64,000 nt of DNA from Nitrospirota bacterium. GTDB taxonomy: Bacteria > Nitrospirota > Thermodesulfovibrionia > Thermodesulfovibrionales > UBA6898. Made by a program: the position numbers and the translations under genes. The notes under the pieces were generated by a model. That model worked only from the letters and a program-made list of their open reading frames with translations. It did not search any database and was not told the DNA's origin. Within the stretch, counting starts at the first letter, position 1. Each line of letters starts with the position of its first letter. Of this stretch, positions 35,365 through 44,651 are shown piece by piece. The stretch lies in assembly GCA_021811105.1 (NCBI GenBank), contig JAJZPM010000001.1:62001-126000 (forward strand), written 5' to 3'.

Positions 35365-37506
35365 ATGTCAGCAGTTGCAGTGACAGAACAGGACGAGTCG
35401 ATCGACGACCTGATCCGGTACATCTGGAGCCGCAAATACCGTTACGAAACCGATGACTCCCTCGACGCCACAAAAGAGCGGATAGCGCGCGCTGCGGCCG
35501 GTGCGGAGCTGGACTCCGAATCGTGGTCCCGGAAGTTCCTCGGGTTGATGGATGTATTTCTGCCTGGAGGGCGCGCCATAAACTCCCTCGGAACCGACAG
35601 GAGGAAGGCGACGTCCTTCAATTGTTTCGTTTCCCAGGTGATCGACGACAGCATGGATGGGATATTCGACAGTCTTCACAAGGCTGCCCTCACGATGCAG
35701 GCTGGAGGAGGAGTAGGGTTTGATTTCAGCACCCTCAGGCCGAAGGGCGCGACCGTCAAGGGAGTGGGATCGACATCCTCGGGCCCGATCTCTTTCATGA
35801 AGGTATTCGATTCCATGTGCTCGACTATCGCCGCGTCCGGTCATCGCCGAGGAGCCATGATGGCTGTCATGAGGGTCGATCACCCCGACATCGAGGAGTT
35901 CGTGACAGCGAAGAGGGGTGAGGAGAACAAGGCCCTTCAGAACTTCAACCTGTCCGTGCTTGTAACGGACAGCTTCATCCAGGCGGTCAGGGAAAACAGG
36001 GAGTGGAGCCTCGTCTTCAACGGGCAGGTCCACAGGACGATTGCGGCGAAGGACCTCTGGAACCTGATACTCCAGAACGCATACGACTATGCCGAGCCGG
36101 GCGTGCTGTTCATCGACAGAGTGAACGGGTTCAATAATCTCTGGTACGAAGAGAACATAACGAGCACGAATCCCTGCGGCGAGCAGCCTTTACCTCCAAA
36201 CGGAGCCTGCAATCTCGGATCGCTGAACCTCGCCAAATTCGTCGAGAACCCCTTCACTCCCGAAGCGCGCTTCAACGAGGACCTCTGTGGCGAGAGCGTA
36301 GCCCTGGCCGTCAGGTATCTCGACGACGTGATAGAGATTGCGCACATGCCCCTGAGGGAGCAGCTTGAGGAAGTGCGGGGCAAGAGACGGATAGGGCTCG
36401 GCATCACCGGTCTCGGGGACGCCCTTTGGATGCTTGGGCTGCAGTACGGCACCCAGGAGTCAGTCGAGTTCTGCAGAAACCTCGGCCGCTTCATGAGGGA
36501 CACTGCGTACCGGGCGTCCATCGCGCTGGCGGCCGAGAAGGGTGCGTTCCCTCTCCTTGACAAGGACAAATACCTTGCCGGCGCCTTCGTGGACAAGCTG
36601 CCGTCCGACATCAAGGATGGCATACGAGAGCACGGCATCCGGAACAGCCATCTCCTTACGATAGCCCCCACAGGGACGACCAGCCTCCTTTGGGGGAACA
36701 TCTCCTCGGGAGTCGAGCCTATCCTTTACCTTACGGTGGATCGCGAGATCAGGGAGACCGACGACAGGAAGAGGAAGGTCACCGTAGACGATTACGCTTA
36801 CAGGGTCTGGAAGAGCGTAAACGGCAACGGGAAGGACCCGGAAGTGCTCATCTCCTCACAGATACCCGCCAGGGGCCATATCGACATTATGGCGGCCTTC
36901 CAGGAATTCTTCGACGCGTCGATCTCGAAGACGATTGTCTTTGATCCCAATACGAGCTTCGAGGACTTCAGGGACGCCTATCTGTACGCCTATGAAAAGG
37001 GACTCAAGGGATGCACGGTGTACCGTGATTCCGGAAAGCTCGGCGCCGTGGTCAAGGCCAAAGACGATGGGTACATCAAACCTATGGAGCTGCCCAAAGA
37101 GAGGGTAAAACGGGCTATCCAGGTCGAGATCCCCAATGAAGGAGCCTACGAGGTCGAGGTAACTGTCGTGGAAAACCAGCCCCGCGAGGTCTGGCTGCAT
37201 GCGCCCCTGGAGCAGAGCGCCGCCGCGCTCATCGAGGCGGTGGTCCGGCTGTCGAGCATCATGTTGCGCTGCAATATCGATCCCAGAGACGTCATGAAGC
37301 AGTTGCGAAAAGCGAACATGAGTTACGGGAGCGTCAGCAATCCTCTCGCGTATATCGAAAGGGCTCTTCTCAGGGTGATGGGGTCAGTGGGCGTCAAGGA
37401 TGCCAGGGTAGGCTCCGGCTCCGGATGCCCTTTATGCGGAGGAGTGGTCGTCATGGAGGAGAGTTGCCTGAAGTGTTCCTCTTGCGACTGGAACAAGTGC
37501 AGCTGA
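35365..37506 (+). CDS. nrdJ: class II (B12-dependent) ribonucleotide reductase
   Basis: 713 residues. TSFNCFVSQVIDDS holds the first substrate-site Cys, QAGGGVGFDFSTLRP the loop, and NPCGEQPLPPNGACNLGSLNL the radical Cys (NPCGE). TTSLLWGNISSGVEP is the C-terminal catalytic loop. The end is a Cys-rich tail (CPLCGG...CLKCSSCDWNKCS) used to re-reduce the active site. The ATP-cone is absent. It makes deoxynucleotides using adenosylcobalamin, without oxygen or a separate radical subunit. AAGGAGG precedes the start. Downstream lies a strong terminator. Confidence 0.96.
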   Translation: MSAVAVTEQDESIDDLIRYIWSRKYRYETDDSLDATKERIARAAAGAELDSESWSRKFLGLMDVFLPGGRAINSLGTDRRKATSFNCFVSQVIDDSMDGIFDSLHKAALTMQAGGGVGFDFSTLRPKGATVKGVGSTSSGPISFMKVFDSMCSTIAASGHRRGAMMAVMRVDHPDIEEFVTAKRGEENKALQNFNLSVLVTDSFIQAVRENREWSLVFNGQVHRTIAAKDLWNLILQNAYDYAEPGVLFIDRVNGFNNLWYEENITSTNPCGEQPLPPNGACNLGSLNLAKFVENPFTPEARFNEDLCGESVALAVRYLDDVIEIAHMPLREQLEEVRGKRRIGLGITGLGDALWMLGLQYGTQESVEFCRNLGRFMRDTAYRASIALAAEKGAFPLLDKDKYLAGAFVDKLPSDIKDGIREHGIRNSHLLTIAPTGTTSLLWGNISSGVEPILYLTVDREIRETDDRKRKVTVDDYAYRVWKSVNGNGKDPEVLISSQIPARGHIDIMAAFQEFFDASISKTIVFDPNTSFEDFRDAYLYAYEKGLKGCTVYRDSGKLGAVVKAKDDGYIKPMELPKERVKRAIQVEIPNEGAYEVEVTVVENQPREVWLHAPLEQSAAALIEAVVRLSSIMLRCNIDPRDVMKQLRKANMSYGSVSNPLAYIERALLRVMGSVGVKDARVGSGSGCPLCGGVVVMEESCLKCSSCDWNKCS

Positions 37507-37562
37507 TGAGGAAGAGGTAGTGTAGGTCTATACCGAACAAATCTGAGATTTATAATCCTACG

Positions 37563-37597
37563 AAGGGAAAGCGGAGATTCTCCACTTTCCCTTTTTT
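37563..37597 (+). terminator. intrinsic terminator after nrdJ
   Basis: Stem AAGGGAAAG/CTTTCCCTT (37563-37571 and 37585-37593) with an inner GGAGA/TCTCC, followed by T6. This is a strong rho-independent terminator between nrdJ and the next gene. Confidence 0.85.
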
Positions 37598-37614
37598 CAT
37601 TCAAGGAGGTTGAA

Positions 37615-38595
37615 TTGGGCAACGATGTCATCGGCACGATCAATGCAGAACTCGGCGGATTCAAGGACAAGGGCTACAACATCCCGGGGACCACGGTCAT
37701 AACGACCAAGCCGCCCTTTTTCAAGCCCGTCATCAGGATAGTCGAGATCGATACCGCCATGGACTCCAGGGGAAAGATCATCGGAAGCGACATATATCCT
37801 GTCACAGGCGGGAAGTACGCCTTCACCTTCACCGCCATCAAACGTTTCATCGACGCAGGCAGGATAGAGTTCGATAAGCCGGATATCGACATAAACCCCG
37901 AATTCGAGACGGTCACCGCATACGTCAAGGGAAGCCGTTTCGATATCGAGGGAACGGTGAGGGTCCAGAGCGACGGAAAGACGATCAACATACCCGCACG
38001 GGAGATCGAGATCACGGAGACGTACAGCAAGAGGGGGGAAGAGCTTGCCAGGAATGAAAAGTGGACGGAGGAGAGGCTGAGACGATACATAGACATGAAC
38101 GTGAAGTCCTACATGATCCAGCTCAAGAAGTTCGCTGTCGAAAGGGCTATATCCGGGGCTCAGGCCAGGGTCGTGACGAAGCTTCTCGGAATGAAGCAGG
38201 CCTATCCATTCGGAGACCTGAAAAAACCGTTCGTCGTCCTCAGCGTCATTCCGGACATAGACATGGAAGACCAGAGGATCAAGGAGGTCGTCACCCTGAA
38301 CGCGATCGGTCTCAGGGATATCTATTATCCCGCAGGAAGCGCCTTGCCCCATGTACCGCACGCGCATGCAACTGAGCAAAGATGTATAAGATCGGTCTCT
38401 TCAGGGACATCTCGGAAGGGCCTGGAGGCGAGGCTCCCGCAGGTGGAGGACTTTCTGGAATTTCCGGTCGACAGGCAGAGGGAGATACTCAGGAAACTGG
38501 CCATGACGAAAGGGGTCTCCTCTCCCCTTCCAGTGGAACACATGACGGAGGAAGAAAGGAAATCCTTTTATGAACGGGTCCATGCGGCAGCCTAA
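37615..38595 (+). CDS. protein of unknown function between nrdJ and ruvC-like
   Basis: 326 residues. A TTG start is chosen because AAGGAGGT lies five bases upstream and there is no nearby ATG. The first 150 residues are beta-rich; a helical part follows (VKSYMIQLKKFAVERAISGAQARVVTKLLGM, residues about 160-190, broken here at key positions). That helical layout faintly recalls phage single-strand annealing proteins, which carry a similar A-rich helix before LGM. No signature residue confirms it. Its place before the Holliday junction nuclease and SbcCD favours a recombination role. Call it unknown. Confidence 0.65.
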   Translation: MGNDVIGTINAELGGFKDKGYNIPGTTVITTKPPFFKPVIRIVEIDTAMDSRGKIIGSDIYPVTGGKYAFTFTAIKRFIDAGRIEFDKPDIDINPEFETVTAYVKGSRFDIEGTVRVQSDGKTINIPAREIEITETYSKRGEELARNEKWTEERLRRYIDMNVKSYMIQLKKFAVERAISGAQARVVTKLLGMKQAYPFGDLKKPFVVLSVIPDIDMEDQRIKEVVTLNAIGLRDIYYPAGSALPHVPHAHATEQRCIRSVSSGTSRKGLEARLPQVEDFLEFPVDRQREILRKLAMTKGVSSPLPVEHMTEEERKSFYERVHAAA

Positions 38596-39076
38596 GACCG
38601 TCATAGCCTTTGACCCGGGATTGACCGACACGGGCGTCGCGGTGGTGAGGGGCGACGCCCTTCTTTTTTCCGGCACGTTGAGACCGAAGGGGAACGGTCT
38701 CGCCGAAAGGCTCGGCGATCTGATGGAAATGACGGAGACCCTGTTCGATACATACGGGCCCGAGAAGTGCGAGATCGAAGTTGCCTCACACTTCAGCTAT
38801 TCACGGTCGAGAGATTCTTGGACCGGAAAGGAACTCAATATCAAGGACCTCATGAAGAACGGCTACGCCACCGCCGTGATCATGGCCGTCGCCGGCAGAA
38901 GAACCGTACCCACCGAGGAGAGGAACGCCCACACATGGAAGCTGGTCAGGGGCAGGAATATGGGCAAAGAAGACATGAAGAGGCTTGCCTGTTCCCTCTC
39001 TTCCTCCCTGAAGGAAAAGAAACATTTGTCTTCCCACGAGGCCGAGGCCGTCTGCATGGCATTTCTTGGCAGGTAA
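38570..39076 (+). CDS. RuvC-like Holliday junction nuclease
   Basis: 168 residues. AFDPGLTDTGVAVV is the RuvC/RNase H-fold strand with the first Asp. CEIEVASHF has the second acidic residue. LSSHEAEAVCMAF matches the final helix (HxxDA), with Glu in place of Asp. It is expected to cut four-way junctions. The start overlaps the preceding gene by 26 bases; ATG 38582 is an alternative. It resembles phage and plasmid RuvC types rather than the host enzyme. Confidence 0.82.
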   Translation: MNGSMRQPKTVIAFDPGLTDTGVAVVRGDALLFSGTLRPKGNGLAERLGDLMEMTETLFDTYGPEKCEIEVASHFSYSRSRDSWTGKELNIKDLMKNGYATAVIMAVAGRRTVPTEERNAHTWKLVRGRNMGKEDMKRLACSLSSSLKEKKHLSSHEAEAVCMAFLGR

Positions 39077-39187
39077 AAGAGACGGTCTTCATGGCGTATT
39101 CAGGAATAACCGTACAAAAGCGGACGAGACGGTAAACCAAGGAGAGGGCGGTAAATCCAAGGAGAATACCGCCCAAGGAGATTGCAT

Positions 39188-40936
39188 ATGGAAAACACGG
39201 AAATTCTTGAGCAGATGAGGAAGTTGCTCAAGAGCAAGTCTCAGAAGAACTTCCAGGTCGCGGAGACAAACTTCAGGATAGGCAAGGTCCTGTCGGAAGC
39301 GGGTGACATAGATGCCGTCGTAAAGGCGCTCACCTCAAGCGGGATCACGGTAAGAGATACATTCCTTTACGACTGCATGAGGGTCTTCAGGACTCTCAAG
39401 ACCGAAGAGATGCTCAAGGGTCTCAAGGACAAACTGAAAGGGAACCTTACCTGGGGGTTCCTCGTTTACAACTGCACCAAAGCGCCTTCCGGAGAGACGG
39501 CCGAGGCGGTCGCCTACTGGGAAGAACGGCTAAGCAGGATCGAAAACGCGCTGACCGACCTCGGCGACATGGCCGACATGTGCGAATTCCTCCCGGAGGC
39601 GGTAAGAAGGCAGGTGGAAGGGCTTGCGGTCGGGGTCGGAAACTGCCTCGGGGAAGGCGGCCGAAGAGCCGTGCTCGAAGGACCCGTCAAGATCGGTCAT
39701 CTCGCTGACCTGCACGTATCCGAAAGCATGCCGTCAGGGGGCAAGATCGTCATAGACCCGCAGACAGGTATGAACGAGAGACTGCTGGACATGCACAGGT
39801 GCATATCCTTTGCGGTAGACCGGATGATCAAGGAGAAGTGCAGGGTCGCCCTCATCACGGAGCCCACGGAGACCCACCAGCCGACACCCAACGAAGAGAG
39901 ATATCTCCTTGCGAGCATCCTCAGGCTGACCGAAAACGGCATCCCGGTGATCGTCGAGCCCGGCAACCACGGCATATCAAAGAACCCTAAGGATTCGAGC
40001 GCACTTGCATTTCTGCAGGGAAGACCGAACGTCTTCGTAGTCGAAAGGCCGACGGTTCTTTACCTGGAGGGCAATATCCTGCGCGCTGCTCCATCGGAGA
40101 ACTGGCCGCAGGCGGACTGCGCCAAGATATTCGTGCTGCCGTTCCCTTCAAGGTCCATCCTGAACGGCAAGTCGGAGGGACTCTCGATAGAAGAGCAGAA
40201 CAAGGCGGCCTCGGCGGCTCTCAGAACGATAGTCGTGTCATTCAGGGGAGAGATAGACGACAGGGTCCCGAATATCCTCATGGCCCATCTCACGGTAATC
40301 GGCGCCACAGGAGCAGAGAACCCCGAGATGACGAAGTACGATCCCCACCTCTATCCCGAGGACCTTGAAGGCTTCGATTATGTCGCCCTCGGACATATCC
40401 ATATCCATCAGATGGTCGCCGCCAACGCCTATTACGCCGGATCAGTAGACCGGAACGACTTCAACGAGGAAGGAGACGAAAAAGGGTTCATCATAGCATC
40501 TTTCGAGGGAAGGACCCCGAGGGCGGAGTTCATCCGGACGCCAGCCCGCGAATTCAGGACCCTCACCACCGACTTCTTCGGCGATCCCGACTGGGAGAGC
40601 AAGGTCGACCCTGGTACCATCTACCGGATCAAGGGAGAGGTCTCGAAGGAGGAGCGCGAGGCGCTGAGGCCCTTCATCAACAGGTTTATGGAGATCACGC
40701 CGCTTCTTTACAAACTCACGGTAAAGAGGGAGATGCGCGTCAGGGACGATAAGATGACGGAGGACCTCAAGGAAGAGGACGCGATGAGGCGTTATCTTGC
40801 GCAGAAGGGCTACGACGAGGAATTCATCAACATCTGCCTTCAGACATTCAACGAATCGGTGGGAGGGCCGGTCGGCAGAGAATCAATCGGTAAAGGAGAA
40901 GAAGAGCATGAAACCTTTGCGCTTGAAGCTCAGTAA
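39188..40936 (+). CDS. SbcD-like phosphoesterase with altered metal motif
   Basis: 582 residues. The first about 165 residues are a helical extension not found in SbcD/Mre11. The phosphoesterase starts at about 171 with HLADLHVS (DxH). The second metal motif, normally GDxxD, reads TEPTETHQPT. GNHD becomes GNHGI. AHLTVIGA and ALGHIHIHQ are retained. So one metal-binding Asp and the GNHD Asp are changed, which may reduce nuclease activity or alter metals. It pairs with the SbcC-like gene that overlaps it by 29 bases. CAAGGAG lies seven bases before ATG 39188. Confidence 0.82.
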   Translation: MENTEILEQMRKLLKSKSQKNFQVAETNFRIGKVLSEAGDIDAVVKALTSSGITVRDTFLYDCMRVFRTLKTEEMLKGLKDKLKGNLTWGFLVYNCTKAPSGETAEAVAYWEERLSRIENALTDLGDMADMCEFLPEAVRRQVEGLAVGVGNCLGEGGRRAVLEGPVKIGHLADLHVSESMPSGGKIVIDPQTGMNERLLDMHRCISFAVDRMIKEKCRVALITEPTETHQPTPNEERYLLASILRLTENGIPVIVEPGNHGISKNPKDSSALAFLQGRPNVFVVERPTVLYLEGNILRAAPSENWPQADCAKIFVLPFPSRSILNGKSEGLSIEEQNKAASAALRTIVVSFRGEIDDRVPNILMAHLTVIGATGAENPEMTKYDPHLYPEDLEGFDYVALGHIHIHQMVAANAYYAGSVDRNDFNEEGDEKGFIIASFEGRTPRAEFIRTPAREFRTLTTDFFGDPDWESKVDPGTIYRIKGEVSKEEREALRPFINRFMEITPLLYKLTVKREMRVRDDKMTEDLKEEDAMRRYLAQKGYDEEFINICLQTFNESVGGPVGRESIGKGEEEHETFALEAQ

Positions 40937-43487
40937 TCTGATGTCCCACAAGAACACTGAGATCGACCTCGCCGGCATCAGGGCCGCCTGTATCCAGGGC
41001 GACAACGGCGCAGGCAAAAGCGGTCTCCTCGACGGGATACTCTACGCCCTCTTCGGCCAGACTTCGAGGGGGACCGGGGACAGCCTCGTAAAGATCGGCG
41101 AGACAGAGATGAGCGCGGTCTTCGACTTCATCCAGGCCGGTAGGTGCTACCGCGCCTCGCGCAAACGGGTGAGCACCGGCCGCGGCAAAAGCGACATGGC
41201 GTTGGGCATCTATAATGGCGGAGGTCCATCCTCCCTGGATGTAATCGCCACCGGGGACGCGGTAACCGGAAGCGTCATGAAGATACTCGGCAGGGACTTC
41301 AAGACCTTCACGGCGTCGTCATTCCTCCTTCAGGGACAGCAGGAAAAGATAATCCTTGCCACGCCGAAGGAACGCTTCCAGATCGTGTTCAATATCCTCG
41401 GACTCGACAGGTACTCGAAATACAAAGAGGCCTTTACCCGGAGGAAAAACAGGCTGACCGACAAAGTCTCTGTTATCGAGGAGGAAACAGTCCGCCTTGC
41501 CGCAGAGATCGGGGATCCCGACGAACTCCTCAAAAGCCGGGAGACCCTCCAACAGACGCTCGTCACCCTCTGCAACGTCATAAGGGAAAAGGAGGCCCTC
41601 CTGACCTCGAAATCCTCCGGGATTGCCGTGCTCAGGAGCAAACTCGGGGAATTCGAGGCTGTGGAGAAGGAGATCGCCTCACTGGAGAAGAGCAGGGCCG
41701 AGGCGGCGCTGAGGAAAAACGAGATCGAGAGGAAGGCGCCTGCGTTTCCTGATGGGAAGCAATATGAGGGGTACGCTCTCATGGAGAAGCTTTCACTGCA
41801 GGAAGCCCTGTCCAGGGTCGCTGAAATTGAAGCGAGCCTCAAGAACTCCGATTCCCTGAAGAAGCAGGCAGAGTCGCTCGAATCCTCCAAGGTATCGCTT
41901 CAGAGTGGTATTCAGGATGCGGAACAGAGGGTTGCCCGCTACAGGAAGGTGGTGGACAACAAGGAGAAGATCCTCTCGGTAGTCGAGCAGGAAAAGCAGG
42001 AGAAGGATCGGCTCAAGGCGTTGAAAGTCCAGGCTGACAGCCTGCAGAGGCAGCTCGACGACCTGAACGCAGCCGCGAGGAAGGCCTCGGAGATCGAAAC
42101 CGCCATCGCCGTTTCCGAAGGGAAGATCAAGTCACAGGAAAAAGAGAGACTGGCCAACCTCAAGGCTGCCCAGGAGAGGCTCGCCAATGCGGAAAGGGAG
42201 GCCTCCCTGCTCGGAAAGACCGTCTGCAAGGGGGAAGGGGAGTATAGTTCCTGTGTTCTTATCGCGAAGGCAGTTGAGTCGAGGGTCTCGACGCCATCTA
42301 TTAGAGACGAGATCGAGAAAATGACGAAAAGGCCCGCATACGATGAGGATGCGCAGGTTCAGGCTCTCCGGAAACAGCTTTCGTCCCTGCCCGCGGATGC
42401 AAAGCAGCGGGTCGGAGATGTGGAGAAGGATCTCGCTTCACTGAAGGAGGCGATAAAGAACACAGAAGCGAAACTCGATGTCATGTCCACCTGGACCAGG
42501 CAGGCGACGGAGATAGAGAACGCCGAGAAGGAGATCTCCGAAGCATCCGCTCTCATCGCTTCCACCAAACTCCAGATAGCCGGCATCGAGAAGCGTATCA
42601 CCACTGTCCGCGCTGAGGTCTCCGGGCTCGAACCGCTGTCCGGCGAGCTTTCTCTCGTCAGTGTTGTCGCCGAACGCCTCAAGATCGTGGAGAGCACGAA
42701 GGCGTTCGACCTGGAAATATCCGCCATCGAGAAGAACCTCGACGAGTTGAGGAAGAAGATATCGGGAGCTGATGCCCTCAGCAGAAATCTCCGTTCTCTG
42801 CAGACCGAACTCGATGCCGTCAGGGGTGAACTCGATTGTCTGAAGAAGTCCGAGGCCGATACCTCCAAGGAGTTGTCCATCCTGACCGTAAAGGCCGATG
42901 AAATCGAGAAAAACGGCGTAAAGAAGAAGGGATACGAGAAGGAAGTCGAAGGCCTGCGGCGTAATATTCAGATACTGGAGGTGATCGAGGACTTTTGCGA
43001 GAAGGTGCCCCTCTTCATCCTGGACAACATTCTCCCTATCGTCGAGGAAGAGGCGAACAAGGTGCTCGACGAGATCAGCTCCACGGGGATGAGGATCGAG
43101 TTTCGTACGGAGAAGGTGACGAAGACCACAAAGGCGGTGAGGGACACATTGGACATCATCGTTTCGGACGTTATGGGAGAAAGGCCGATCTGCCAGTACT
43201 CGGGCGGAGAGAAGACCAGGCTCGTTCTCGCCCTCACCGTAGGTCTCGCCGAACTCAGTTCGAGAAAGGCGGGCGTCAAGATCAACACCCTCGTCATCGA
43301 CGAGCCGGCAGGACTCGACGAGAGCGGCCTCAAGGACTTCGGCAGGTGCGTCAACAAGCTGGTCGACGCAGGAATGTTCGAAACCATGCTCGTTGTCGCG
43401 CACGACAAGAAGCTGCTGGAGGTATTCGACCAGAAGATCATCGTGACCAAGGACGGCACGTCCAGCAGGGTCGAGGTCCTTGCGTAG
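40908..43487 (+). CDS. SbcC/Rad50-like ATPase
   Basis: 859 residues. The P-loop is QGDNGAGKSGLLDGILYALF (about residues 32-51), followed by a long coiled coil. A possible zinc-hook-like Cys pair sits mid-way (TVCKGEGEYSSCVLI) instead of the standard CxxC. The C-terminal part has signature YSGGEKTRLVLA, Walker B NTLVIDEPAGLD and VVAHD. It would bridge DNA ends with the SbcD-like subunit. ATG 40908 has AAAGGAG at the right spacing; a longer frame from 40797 overlaps SbcD and lacks a site. Confidence 0.9.
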   Translation: MKPLRLKLSNLMSHKNTEIDLAGIRAACIQGDNGAGKSGLLDGILYALFGQTSRGTGDSLVKIGETEMSAVFDFIQAGRCYRASRKRVSTGRGKSDMALGIYNGGGPSSLDVIATGDAVTGSVMKILGRDFKTFTASSFLLQGQQEKIILATPKERFQIVFNILGLDRYSKYKEAFTRRKNRLTDKVSVIEEETVRLAAEIGDPDELLKSRETLQQTLVTLCNVIREKEALLTSKSSGIAVLRSKLGEFEAVEKEIASLEKSRAEAALRKNEIERKAPAFPDGKQYEGYALMEKLSLQEALSRVAEIEASLKNSDSLKKQAESLESSKVSLQSGIQDAEQRVARYRKVVDNKEKILSVVEQEKQEKDRLKALKVQADSLQRQLDDLNAAARKASEIETAIAVSEGKIKSQEKERLANLKAAQERLANAEREASLLGKTVCKGEGEYSSCVLIAKAVESRVSTPSIRDEIEKMTKRPAYDEDAQVQALRKQLSSLPADAKQRVGDVEKDLASLKEAIKNTEAKLDVMSTWTRQATEIENAEKEISEASALIASTKLQIAGIEKRITTVRAEVSGLEPLSGELSLVSVVAERLKIVESTKAFDLEISAIEKNLDELRKKISGADALSRNLRSLQTELDAVRGELDCLKKSEADTSKELSILTVKADEIEKNGVKKKGYEKEVEGLRRNIQILEVIEDFCEKVPLFILDNILPIVEEEANKVLDEISSTGMRIEFRTEKVTKTTKAVRDTLDIIVSDVMGERPICQYSGGEKTRLVLALTVGLAELSSRKAGVKINTLVIDEPAGLDESGLKDFGRCVNKLVDAGMFETMLVVAHDKKLLEVFDQKIIVTKDGTSSRVEVLA

Positions 43488-43548
43488 AAACGCGGGAGGG
43501 GCCTTCCCCTCCCTTGATAATTCAGCAAGATTCACAGGAGGATCAACT

Positions 43549-44634
43549 ATGGAATTCAAGATAGATCAGGGGGAGTTAAGCAGAAAGCTTTCACCTGTAC
43601 AGGGTATTGTCGAGTGCAAGGGCACCATGCCAGTATTGAGCCATGTCCTTATCAAGTGTGACGGCGGCAGAAGCGGGATTGCGGCCACGGACCTTGCCAT
43701 AACCGTAGCAGAGCCCCTCGAAGCGACGGTGACACAGGGCGGAGGGGTCTGTGTGCCGGGGAGGAAACTGTTTGAGATTGTAAAGGAGCTTGCGGGAGAG
43801 ATCTCCTTCAGTCTTACAAAGAATACGCTGAAGATCCAATCCGGAGGGGCGACATACAAGATCGCATGTCTTGACATGACGGAGTTTCCGGCGTGGCCCG
43901 CAGTAGAAGACGGAAAGAAACTTACAGTTTCGAAGAAGACACTTGGAGACATCATACGAAAGACGAGCTACGCTGCCGGAGACAATGACGCCCGTTATGT
44001 TCTTAATGGGCTGCTTTTTCATGTAAAGGATAAGGCCCTGAACGTAGTGGCCACGGACGGCCACAGGCTTGCGATTGTGCGGGAGACCATTGAGGACAGT
44101 GTCGAGGAGACAAAGGTCATAGTGCCGGCAAGGGCCTTAAGGGAACTGAAGAAGTTCCTCTCCGGTGATGGAGAAGTGGATATAACCCTCGGAAAGAACC
44201 ATACCCTCTTCAGCGCTGACGGAATCCAGTTTATAGCGAGAAATATTGAGGGTGCGTTCCCCGCCTATGAAGGGGTAATACCCGCAGAAAACGACAAGAC
44301 TGTGGTTGTGGGCAGGGAAGACCTTTACAAGGGGATTAAAAGGGTTTCACTGATGAACCGCCAGACTCATGCCATCAGGATCGAGTTTGCGGAAAAGTTA
44401 CTGGACCTTTCCGCTTCTCATTCAGATACGGGCGAAGCAAGCGATAAGATCTGTTGCGAATACTCAGGGGACAAGATGACCGTGGGTTTCAATTCGGCAT
44501 TTCTGATGGAGACATTGAATGCGATTGACAGTGAAAAGGTAACGATTACTCTCAAAAGTGAAATAACCCCGACTGTTCTTTATGCAACCGGCGATGGGAA
44601 CCACAAAAACGTGATCATGCCCATGAGGATATAA
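43549..44634 (+). CDS. dnaN: canonical DNA polymerase III beta clamp
   Basis: 361 residues. NVVATDGHRLAIVR, EGAFPAYEGVIP and the C-terminal VIMPMRI are diagnostic DnaN motifs. It is much closer to the ordinary chromosomal DnaN than the clamp at 31533. AGGAGG precedes ATG 43549; the longer frame from 43480 starts inside the intergenic space. It lies between sbcC and an unknown gene in the replication block. Confidence 0.95.
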   Translation: MEFKIDQGELSRKLSPVQGIVECKGTMPVLSHVLIKCDGGRSGIAATDLAITVAEPLEATVTQGGGVCVPGRKLFEIVKELAGEISFSLTKNTLKIQSGGATYKIACLDMTEFPAWPAVEDGKKLTVSKKTLGDIIRKTSYAAGDNDARYVLNGLLFHVKDKALNVVATDGHRLAIVRETIEDSVEETKVIVPARALRELKKFLSGDGEVDITLGKNHTLFSADGIQFIARNIEGAFPAYEGVIPAENDKTVVVGREDLYKGIKRVSLMNRQTHAIRIEFAEKLLDLSASHSDTGEASDKICCEYSGDKMTVGFNSAFLMETLNAIDSEKVTITLKSEITPTVLYATGDGNHKNVIMPMRI

Positions 44635-44651
44635 ACCGGAAAGGAGGTTTC

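Noticed and set aside
43480-43548. Upstream extension of the canonical dnaN frame to 43480
   Set aside because: ATG 43549 has AGGAGG at the right distance and matches the normal DnaN start; the extension has unusual residues.
42438-43559. 373-residue minus-strand frame inside the SbcC-like gene
   Set aside because: It is an antisense shadow of the coiled-coil and ATPase coding sequence, which has strong motifs on the + strand.
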